Positions 1-5,271 of a DNA stretch of 5,271 bases are shown here, piece after piece. Position 1 is the first letter of the stretch; the number at the start of each line of letters is the position of its first letter. Origin of the DNA: Acidobacteriota bacterium (lineage in GTDB: Bacteria; Actinomycetota; Acidimicrobiia; Acidimicrobiales; SHLQ01); assembly GCA_022562835.1 (NCBI GenBank), contig JADFOM010000200.1, forward strand, positions 1 to 5,271. The letters run 5' to 3'. Below the pieces are notes generated by a model. That model was not told the origin of the DNA and ran no database searches. It worked only from the letters and a program-made list of their open reading frames with translations. The position numbers and the translations under genes were made by a program.

Positions 1-1
1 C

Positions 2-544
2 TTGGTGCCGGCGGTCTGGGGTGTCCTCAACGGCGACGATCTCTCGCGCTGGGCGTGGCTGGGTATAGGTGTCGCGCTGGTCGCGATCGGGATGGTTTCG
101 GTCAGCAACGACGGCTCCAAGATGTCGGTCACCACTCGCGTCATCGTCGAGGCACTGATAGCAGGGGCAGGGTTCGGTGTGTTCTTCATATTCATGGACG
201 CCACCGAAGGCGCCACCGCGCCATGGCCGGTCGTTGGTGCACGGCTTACGACCACCGTCGCCGTCCTCGGATATCTCCTAATTGCCCGCCAGCCCATCAT
301 CGCAAACACGCGACAGGCAGTCTGGCTGATCGTCGCGACCGGTGTGTTCGACACCACTTCGAACATCCTCTTCCTCTACGCCGTCGACGTTGGGCAGCTC
401 AGCGTGGTGTCCGTTCTGGCGTCGCTCTACCCGGTTGCCACGGTGATCCTCGCCAGGGCATTTCTGCATGAACGGATGAACCGGATACAGCTCGGCGGTT
501 GTGTCGGTGCTCTCATCGGGACCGTTCTCATCGCGATCGGCTGA
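2..544 (+). CDS. EamA/DMT-superfamily membrane transporter, 5'-truncated
   Basis: This is the C-terminal 180 residues of an integral membrane protein of the drug/metabolite transporter (EamA) superfamily, which export or exchange small metabolites. The substrate cannot be read from the sequence. A full member has about ten membrane helices in two tandem EamA repeats. Here residues 1-36 match the end of the first repeat (final helix around 18-35), and residues 45-180 form the second repeat, with hydrophobic segments near 46-66, 76-95, 106-128, 133-153 and 163-180. The stretch LYPVATVILARAFLHER (142-158) is the typical EamA pattern in which a helix is followed by a conserved Glu-containing loop. 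The reading frame is open to the left edge, so the true start lies outside the window and the TTG at position 2 is not a credible start. The stop is TGA at 542-544. Family assignment is firm; function is unknown. Confidence 0.85.
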   Translation: MVPAVWGVLNGDDLSRWAWLGIGVALVAIGMVSVSNDGSKMSVTTRVIVEALIAGAGFGVFFIFMDATEGATAPWPVVGARLTTTVAVLGYLLIARQPIIANTRQAVWLIVATGVFDTTSNILFLYAVDVGQLSVVSVLASLYPVATVILARAFLHERMNRIQLGGCVGALIGTVLIAIG

Positions 545-573
545 CGCAGGGAGAGCGGTCAACTCGCACGCGT

Positions 574-602
574 TGCCACCGTCAACAAGACTGCCGGTGG
601 CA
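574..602 (+). terminator. Candidate hairpin after the transporter gene
   Basis: TGCCACCG (574-581) and CGGTGGCA (595-602) form a perfect 8-bp GC-rich stem around a 13-nt loop. With a two-base bulge, two or three more pairs are possible on the outer side. It begins 29 bp after the transporter stop and ends 20 bp before the next start. No T-tract follows, so it is not a classical intrinsic terminator. It could instead be a U-less actinobacterial-type terminator, an mRNA stabiliser, or chance. Confidence 0.3.
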
Positions 603-621
603 CAACCACATGGGAACACCG

Positions 622-1410
622 ATGACATCGAACCAGCAGACAATCAACAACCTCACCGAATGCATCGACTCGGTCACCGAGTTGGCATCGGGCCTGTCCG
701 ACGAGCAGTTCGCCGTGCAGTCGCTCTGTCCCGACTGGACGGTGCAAGGCGTACTCGGCCACCTATTCGCGCTCGAAACGATCCTTACAGGATGGTTTCC
801 TGATGGTCCCGAGGATCCCCCACCGTTCGGGCAGATGGGGACGGTGTTCTCCGAGATCATGGCTCTTTCGGGACCGAGTTTTGTTGATCGCATCACCTCG
901 ATCGGCGGAGCCAGAAAGGCCGAGTTGGACGCGCTCGACGACGACAAGATGATGGCGCCGTCGATAACGCCGGTTGGTATATCGACATATGGCAAGTTCA
1001 TGGCGATCCGAGTGTTTGACTTCTGGGTCCACGAACAAGACATGCGTGTCCCACTCGGACTCGATCCCAGCCCTGGTGGACCGGCCGCCGAACAGGCCAT
1101 CGACGAGATCGAAGGCTCGCTCGGCTACATCGTCGGCAAAAAGATCGGGCTGCAGGACGGCCAGTCGATCAAGTTCACTCTTACCGGTCCGGTCGAACGC
1201 ACGATGTGTGTCAAGGTCGATGGACGAGCCGGCCAAGTCGATTCACTCGATGATCCCGACGTTGAGCTCACCACCGACTCGGTGACTTTTGCTCTGTTGG
1301 CATGCGGGCGACTCGATCCCGAAGAGACGATATCGGCAGGCAAAGTCACGTGGATTGGCGACGAAACACTCGGCGCGCACGCCGCACGCAACCTCCGATA
1401 CACGATGTGA
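622..1410 (+). CDS. Maleylpyruvate isomerase family mycothiol-dependent enzyme (DinB/MDMPI-like)
   Basis: A 262-residue cytoplasmic protein of the DinB/YfiT-like superfamily, in the branch that contains the mycothiol-dependent maleylpyruvate isomerase (MDMPI, TIGR03083-like). The N-terminal four-helix-bundle domain carries the diagnostic CPDWTVQGVLGHL (36-48) with metal-ligand candidate His47, and RVFDFWVHEQDMR (130-142) with ligand candidate His137. In MDMPI a Glu four residues before the second His is the third zinc ligand; here that position is Asp133. The C-terminal domain (about 180-262) has the family pattern PDVEL...ACGRLDPEE (ACGR at 227-230) followed by a G-D turn. I chose ATG 622 because GGGAA (612-616) lies 5 nt upstream; the in-frame ATG at 610 would add only four residues. 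The reaction is not known: most paralogues in actinobacterial genomes have no assigned substrate. It is probably co-transcribed with the downstream DsbA-like gene. Confidence 0.85.
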   Translation: MTSNQQTINNLTECIDSVTELASGLSDEQFAVQSLCPDWTVQGVLGHLFALETILTGWFPDGPEDPPPFGQMGTVFSEIMALSGPSFVDRITSIGGARKAELDALDDDKMMAPSITPVGISTYGKFMAIRVFDFWVHEQDMRVPLGLDPSPGGPAAEQAIDEIEGSLGYIVGKKIGLQDGQSIKFTLTGPVERTMCVKVDGRAGQVDSLDDPDVELTTDSVTFALLACGRLDPEETISAGKVTWIGDETLGAHAARNLRYTM

Positions 1411-1415
1411 AGGGG
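1410..1415 (+). promoter_or_regulatory. Ribosome binding site of the DsbA-like gene
   Basis: AAGGGG overlaps the last base of the preceding stop codon and sits 5 nt before ATG 1421. It is the best Shine-Dalgarno match seen upstream of any start in this window. It fixes the start of the DsbA-like gene and excludes the upstream in-frame ATG at 1289, which would overlap the preceding gene by about 120 bases. Confidence 0.7.
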
Positions 1416-1420
1416 TCGAC

Positions 1421-2113
1421 ATGACCGAGCCAGAGGACGTGACCAGGATCGGTTTTCACTTCGATGTCATGTGCCCTTGGGCATACCAGACCTCGAAATG
1501 GATCAGGACGGTACGCGACCAGACCGGTCTCGAGATTGACTGGCGTTTCTTCTCGCTCGAAGAGATCAACCGCGATGAAGGAAAGAAGCATCCGTGGGAA
1601 CGTGAGTGGAGCTACGGATGGGGGATGTTGCGCGTCGCAGCCATGCTGCGCCGAGACTCGATGGACGCATGTGACCGATTCTACGAAGCCGCTGGAAGGG
1701 CTCTTCACGAGGACGGCCGAAAGCCCCATGTTCCCGAGGTAGCGAAAGAACTCCTTACCGAACTGGGTCTCGATCCAGGCACCGTCGATGCGGCCATCGC
1801 TGATCAAAGCACTCATGACGAAGTGAAGGCGGACCACGACGCTGTCGTGAACGCTGGCGGATTCGGAGTCCCAACGTTGGTCTTTGGCGAGGGCTCTGAG
1901 GAGTCGATGGTTTATGGACCTGTTGTGGTACCGGCACCTGAGGGCGACGACGCTCTCGCTCTATGGGAGCTGACCTGCGCCTACCAACGAGTGCCGTTCC
2001 TCTACGAGATCAAGACTCCAAAGACCGACCGCGACATGTCACACATCGGTGCTGTGTTCGAGCCGTACATCAACGCTCGCGACTGGGAGTCTCGGGAAAA
2101 GCCCGCTCGCTGA
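1421..2113 (+). CDS. DsbA-family oxidoreductase, Rv2466c-like (mycothiol-dependent nitroreductase family), CPWA active site
   Basis: A 230-residue protein with no signal peptide, so probably cytoplasmic, of the thioredoxin-fold DsbA/FrnE-like group. Residues 10-27 (beta strand, then FDVMCPWAYQTSKW) hold the active-site segment, with Cys18 at the helix start. GVPT (149-152) supplies the cis-Pro loop with Pro151. The middle (about 60-140) is the inserted helical domain. The C-terminal stretch GPVVVPAPEGDDALALWE followed by PFLYEIK matches by eye, as I recall it, the end of Mycobacterium tuberculosis Rv2466c, a mycothiol-dependent nitroreductase. Rv2466c has CPWC; here the second cysteine is Ala21, so an intramolecular dithiol cycle at this site is impossible and a monothiol, mycothiol-coupled mechanism is more likely. 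The only other cysteines are Cys84 and one in the C-terminal helix (ELTCAY). It starts 10 bp after the MDMPI-like gene. Fold assignment is strong; the substrate is unknown. Confidence 0.82.
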   Translation: MTEPEDVTRIGFHFDVMCPWAYQTSKWIRTVRDQTGLEIDWRFFSLEEINRDEGKKHPWEREWSYGWGMLRVAAMLRRDSMDACDRFYEAAGRALHEDGRKPHVPEVAKELLTELGLDPGTVDAAIADQSTHDEVKADHDAVVNAGGFGVPTLVFGEGSEESMVYGPVVVPAPEGDDALALWELTCAYQRVPFLYEIKTPKTDRDMSHIGAVFEPYINARDWESREKPAR

Positions 2114-2122
2114 AGGGTCTAC

Positions 2123-2167
2123 CGCGACCCCGGTGTCAGACCAAAGTTCGCGAACCCGGTGTCAGAC
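2123..2167. repeat. Tandem-spaced direct repeat sharing the inverted-repeat core
   Basis: Positions 2123-2141 and 2149-2167 match at 18 of 19 bases (the mismatch is C2128 versus A2154), with a 26-bp period. The shared part contains CCCGGTGTCAGAC. The second copy is the outer portion of the left arm of the inverted repeat at 2155-2225, so the core occurs three times within about 100 bp. The first copy breaks off before completing the palindrome (GGTGTCAGACC rather than GGTGTCAGACACC). Confidence 0.8.
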
Positions 2168-2225
2168 ACCCAGCGCAGCGTTGACTTGATCACGGCACTA
2201 ACAGCGCTGGGTGTCTGACACCGGG
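2155..2225. repeat. Perfect 22-bp inverted repeat with nested palindromes (REP/MITE-like)
   Basis: Left arm 2155-2176 and right arm 2204-2225 are exact reverse complements over 22 bp, separated by a 27-bp spacer (2177-2203). Each arm also contains a self-complementary odd palindrome: GGTGTCAGACACC (2158-2170) and GGTGTCTGACACC (2210-2222). The DNA can therefore form either one long hairpin or two short ones. It lies in the only sizeable intergenic gap, starting about 40 bp after the DsbA-like stop. Such nested structures are typical of repetitive extragenic palindromes or non-autonomous elements. It could also end transcription of the upstream operon, though no T-tract follows. No transposase is present in the window. 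Confidence 0.8.
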
Positions 2226-2262
2226 CTGAGACCGCAATCGGCCTGTCGTCACCGCGCACCGG

Positions 2263-2268
2263 TAGCCT
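2263..2268 (+). promoter_or_regulatory. Candidate -10 element for a leaderless exporter transcript
   Basis: TAGCCT fits the actinobacterial TANNNT -10 pattern and ends 8 bp before ATG 2277, so transcription would begin at or within about two bases of the start codon. No convincing -35 hexamer is seen 16-18 bp upstream, and no Shine-Dalgarno precedes this ATG. Leaderless mRNAs are common in Actinobacteria. This is an inference from spacing. Confidence 0.35.
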
Positions 2269-2276
2269 GCGGCGAC

Positions 2277-4160
2277 ATGGAGCACGGTGGCCACATGCGC
2301 ATGGTGCATTCGATGAGTCAGTCCTTGGATGCCGATGTAGTACTCGAGCGCACGACAACGCGGCGCGTGCTGCTGTTCGCGCGGCCGTACTGGACGATGA
2401 TCGCGTGGTTCATCGTGATGGTGACCGTCGGTTCGCTGCTGCAACTCGTTCCGCCGTTGCTTCTGCAGACGATTATCGACGGGGCTATCGCCGACGAGGA
2501 CTCAGCCTGGCTCAACACTCTCGGCTTGATCATCGTCGGCGCCGCGTTCGCCGCCGCCGGTGTCGCGATGATCGAACGGTGGCTGTCGGCACGTATTGGC
2601 GAGAGCGTCATCTATGACCTGCGGGTTCGGCTGTTCGATCACGTCCAACGCATGCCAATCTCGTTCTTCACCCGAACCCAGACAGGGTCATTGATCTCGC
2701 GGATGAATAACGATGTCATCGGTGCGCAGCGGGCGTTGACCGGGACCCTGGGTTCGGTCGTGTCGAGTGTGATCAGCCTGGTTACGACACTGCTCGCGTT
2801 GATGCTGCTCGAATGGCGTCTGACGATTCTCGGCCTGCTCATCCTTCCTGTCTTCCTCGTGCCCGCCAAACGGGTCGGGTCGCGGTTGGCGGAGATCACC
2901 CGCGAATCGATGGACCTGAATGCATCCATGAACACGACGATGACCGAACGTTTCAACGTGTCGGGTGCCTTGTTGGTGAAGTTGTTCGGTCGCAGCGACG
3001 ACGAGATCAACGACTTCGGCGACCGCGCCGGCAGGGTCCGCGACATCGGCATCCGCAGTGCTCTATACAGCCGTACTTTCGTCGTCGCACTGTCTCTCGT
3101 CGGTGCACTCGGCACCGCTGCGGTTTATATCGTCGGCGGGCACATGGTCATCAACGAGACGATGACCGTCGGGACGCTCACCGCAATGAGTCTGCTCATC
3201 GTGAGGGTCTACACGCCGTTGACGAGTCTCACGAACGCCCGGGTCGATGTGATGTCAGCGTTCGTTTCGTTCGATCGTGTGTTCGAAGTACTCGACGCAG
3301 AGAACCCAATCGAAGACCCCGAAGACCCGATCGAGTTGGCCGATATCTCCGGTCGTGTTGAGTTTGATCATGTGTCGTTCCAATACCCGGGACCCGACCA
3401 GGTGAGCGTTGCCTCACTCGAGTCCCCCGAGGAATCACAAGGCTCGACCAGCGAACTTGCACCTGCGCTGATCGACATCGACCTCGAGATCGAACCGGGT
3501 CAACTCATCGCGCTCGTAGGACCATCGGGTGCCGGTAAGACAACCATGATCAACCTTCTGCCACGCCTCTATGACGTGACCGAAGGCGCCGTACGCATCG
3601 ACGGAGTCGACGTACGGGCGGCATCGCTGGACAGCCTTCGCCGCTGCATCGGTGTCGTGAACCAGGACCCCCATCTGTTTCATGAGACGGTCGCATCCAA
3701 CCTTCGTTACGCCCGTCCGGGGGCCAGTGACGAGGAACTTGTCACGGCGACCAAGGCGGCGAGGATCCACACGGTGATCGAGGCATTGCCAAACGGGTTC
3801 GACACCGTGGTCGGCGAACGCGGTTACCGCCTGTCCGGTGGAGAGAAGCAGCGGCTTTCGATCGCTCGCATGTTGTTGAAAGACCCGGCCATCGTTGTGC
3901 TTGACGAAGCGACGAGCCACCTCGACTCGGAGAACGAGGCGCAGGTACAAAATGCGCTGGCCACCGCGCTCAAGGGCCGTACCGCGATAGTGGTGGCACA
4001 CCGGCTCTCAACCATCACCACGGCTGACAAGATCGTGGTGCTGGACGAGGCCCGCATTGTCGAAACCGGCACACACGATGAGCTTTACGCAGCTGGCGGA
4101 CTGTATGCGGACCTGTACAACACGCTGTTGCGTCAAGAGCCCGACAACACAACGGTCTGA
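2277..4160 (+). CDS. ABC exporter half-transporter (fused TMD-NBD, ABCB/MsbA type)
   Basis: A 627-residue inner-membrane type I ABC exporter half that would work as a dimer, using ATP to extrude a lipid, drug or peptide; the substrate cannot be told. The membrane domain (about 38-320) has six hydrophobic segments near 41-64, 80-101, 158-178, 181-197, 267-288 and 298-313. The ATPase domain has every canonical motif: A-loop Tyr370, Walker A GPSGAGKTT (415-423, Lys421), Q-loop Gln463, signature LSGGE (519-523), Walker B IVVLDE (539-544) with catalytic Glu544, and switch His575. Both ATP sites of a homodimer would thus be active. An acidic/serine-rich stretch between A-loop and Walker A makes that interval about 20 residues longer than usual. 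The start is uncertain: ATG 2277 follows a possible -10 element; in-frame ATGs at 2295, 2301 and 2313 are alternatives, with GGTGG (2286-2290) before 2295. The stop overlaps the next start by one base. Confidence 0.92.
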   Translation: MEHGGHMRMVHSMSQSLDADVVLERTTTRRVLLFARPYWTMIAWFIVMVTVGSLLQLVPPLLLQTIIDGAIADEDSAWLNTLGLIIVGAAFAAAGVAMIERWLSARIGESVIYDLRVRLFDHVQRMPISFFTRTQTGSLISRMNNDVIGAQRALTGTLGSVVSSVISLVTTLLALMLLEWRLTILGLLILPVFLVPAKRVGSRLAEITRESMDLNASMNTTMTERFNVSGALLVKLFGRSDDEINDFGDRAGRVRDIGIRSALYSRTFVVALSLVGALGTAAVYIVGGHMVINETMTVGTLTAMSLLIVRVYTPLTSLTNARVDVMSAFVSFDRVFEVLDAENPIEDPEDPIELADISGRVEFDHVSFQYPGPDQVSVASLESPEESQGSTSELAPALIDIDLEIEPGQLIALVGPSGAGKTTMINLLPRLYDVTEGAVRIDGVDVRAASLDSLRRCIGVVNQDPHLFHETVASNLRYARPGASDEELVTATKAARIHTVIEALPNGFDTVVGERGYRLSGGEKQRLSIARMLLKDPAIVVLDEATSHLDSENEAQVQNALATALKGRTAIVVAHRLSTITTADKIVVLDEARIVETGTHDELYAAGGLYADLYNTLLRQEPDNTTV

Positions 4161-5271
4161 TGGATCAACCCACCTACGAGGTAGCCGAGCTGACGCAGCT
4201 CCTCGGCCGCACGTTCGAGGAGATCTTCCCTGACGACATCTGGATAATCGGAGAGATCTCGAACCTGACCCGATCGCGGGCAGGTCACGTATATTTCGAT
4301 CTTGTACAGCCCGGGGCCGCGCCCGGCGAATCCGCCAGCGCTCGCATGTCTGTTGTGTTGTGGGACTCGACTCGCACGATCGTCAACAAGTTGCTCAAGA
4401 GAGCCGGTGGCTTTCGGATGACCGATGCCATGGCGGTTCGGATCCGCGGCGTGATCGACTTCTACCCGCCGCAGGGCCGGATCCAAATTCGGATGACGTC
4501 GATCGACCCTACCTACACGCTGGGACAGGTCGCCCAGGACCGCGAGCTGCTCCTAAAACGCCTGATCGAATCGGGGGCCACCGCTCGACAAGACCAGCTC
4601 AATCTCGTGCTCGCGCCACAACGCATCGGTCTGATCACCTCGCAGGGTTCGGCCGCCGAGCACGACTTTCTGACCGAACTCAGCGCAGCGGAGTTCTCGC
4701 TACAGATATTCGCCCTGCACACACGAGTGCAGGGAGACGGGGCCGGCGATGGACTCGCGGCGGCGATCAACTATCTGTCGACTCTGGACCTCGACGCGAT
4801 CGTCTTGGTCCGCGGCGGTGGTGCCCGTGGGGATCTTGCCGCTTTCGACGCGGAGAGCTTGGCCCTCGCGATCTCGCTATGCCCTCACCCGGTGATCTGC
4901 GGGATCGGACACGAAACCGACCGCAGCATCGCGGACGAGGTCGCTTACGTTTCACTGAAGACGCCGACCGCGGCTGCTGCATTCCTGATCGATCGACTCG
5001 GCGACATCGCACGAACCCTCGATGAGCGAGGCGCGGCGATAGCAACTGCGGCGCGGCGCTCCATGCAAACCGCCCATGCACGCCTCGACACCCGCGCACA
5101 CCAGCACCGCAGCGCCGCGGGACGCTCCGTCGATCAAGCCGATCAACGCCTGCGCACGGCCGCCGCGGCAGTGCAGTCACGAGCCGGTCGGTCGATCGCT
5201 GTCACCGATTCGAATTTGACGAGCCGCGCAGCACGCCTACGGCGACAGGCCGACGGTTCTCTTCGTCGAAC
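4160..5271 (+). CDS. xseA: Exodeoxyribonuclease VII large subunit, 3'-truncated
   Basis: The first 370 codons of the large subunit of exonuclease VII, a cytoplasmic nuclease that with XseB degrades single-stranded DNA from either end into oligonucleotides. Residues 6-115 form the N-terminal OB-fold, with the hallmark IWIIGEISNLTRSRAGHVYF (27-46). The catalytic domain shows TSQGSAAEHD (160-169), RGGGARGDLAAFDAE (218-232) and GIGHETDRSIADEVA (248-262), then KTPTAAA (267-273). Asp169, Arg218, His251 and Asp254 match in identity and spacing the residues known to matter in the E. coli enzyme (Asp155, Arg205, His238, Asp241). From about 280 the protein becomes an Ala/Arg/Gln-rich helical region, as expected for the long coiled coil that binds XseB. 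The frame is open to the right edge, so the C-terminus is missing. ATG 4160 shares its A with the exporter's TGA, suggesting coupled translation. xseB is expected downstream. Confidence 0.95.
   Translation, partial: MDQPTYEVAELTQLLGRTFEEIFPDDIWIIGEISNLTRSRAGHVYFDLVQPGAAPGESASARMSVVLWDSTRTIVNKLLKRAGGFRMTDAMAVRIRGVIDFYPPQGRIQIRMTSIDPTYTLGQVAQDRELLLKRLIESGATARQDQLNLVLAPQRIGLITSQGSAAEHDFLTELSAAEFSLQIFALHTRVQGDGAGDGLAAAINYLSTLDLDAIVLVRGGGARGDLAAFDAESLALAISLCPHPVICGIGHETDRSIADEVAYVSLKTPTAAAAFLIDRLGDIARTLDERGAAIATAARRSMQTAHARLDTRAHQHRSAAGRSVDQADQRLRTAAAAVQSRAGRSIAVTDSNLTSRAARLRRQADGSLRR

Noticed and set aside
582..1236. Antisense open frames of 157-172 codons opposite the MDMPI-like gene
   Set aside because: No domain signal or ribosome binding site, and the sense strand encodes a well-matched family protein.
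1289..1420. Upstream ATG 1289 as start of the DsbA-like protein
   Set aside because: It would overlap the preceding gene by about 120 bases. ATG 1421 has a strong AAGGGG site and places Cys18 where the family expects it.
2181..2186. TTGACT in the inverted-repeat spacer as a -35 box
   Set aside because: No acceptable -10 element falls 16-19 bp downstream; that position lies inside the GC-rich right arm.
2123..2225. CRISPR-like array
   Set aside because: Only two to three short copies, mixed in orientation, with irregular spacers and no cas genes.
2211..2276. GTG at 2211 as start of the exporter
   Set aside because: It lies inside the right arm of the inverted repeat, has no ribosome binding site, and the added 22 residues do not resemble an exporter N-terminus.
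3435..4001. A 188-codon antisense open frame opposite the ATPase domain
   Set aside because: No recognisable domain. It lies opposite a strongly conserved coding region and is explained by codon bias.
4360..5025. A 221-codon open frame on the + strand in another frame inside xseA
   Set aside because: Its translation is Arg/Pro/Asp-rich low-complexity with no family pattern, while the overlapping frame encodes clear XseA motifs. It is a GC-rich shadow frame.

Overview
This is a 5.3 kb stretch of a moderately high-GC bacterial chromosome. All five recognisable genes lie on the + strand and pack tightly. Two adjacent genes belong to families tied to mycothiol, the low-molecular-weight thiol of Actinobacteria: a mycothiol-dependent isomerase-like DinB protein and an Rv2466c-like DsbA-fold oxidoreductase. 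Together with the GC-rich codon use, this points to an actinobacterium. A lineage near Acidimicrobiia/Ilumatobacteraceae is my guess, not something the sequence proves.

Layout: 2-544 is the 3' part of an EamA/DMT-type membrane transporter cut by the left edge. After a 77 bp gap holding a small hairpin come 622-1410 (MDMPI-like DinB protein) and 1421-2113 (DsbA-family protein). These two are separated by 10 bp, with a clear ribosome binding site in the gap, so they are very probably one operon. A 163 bp intergenic stretch (2114-2276) holds the most striking non-coding structure: a perfect 22-bp inverted repeat whose arms each contain the near-palindrome GGTGTCWGACACC, plus a third, partial copy set as a direct repeat. 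It resembles a REP/MITE-like element and may also act as a terminator. Next is 2277-4160, a complete type I ABC exporter half-transporter with six membrane segments fused to an ATPase domain. Its stop codon shares one base with the start of 4160-5271, the large subunit of exodeoxyribonuclease VII (xseA), which runs off the right edge.

How the genes work together: the two mycothiol-family genes plausibly act together in thiol-dependent redox or detoxification chemistry. The exporter and xseA are translationally linked by their overlap, but no functional connection is evident. xseB would be expected just beyond the right edge. I see no CRISPR array, RNA gene, transposase or prophage gene, and no clearly new system. 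The main oddities are the nested repeat, the CPWA active site of the DsbA-like protein and an acidic insertion in the exporter ATPase.
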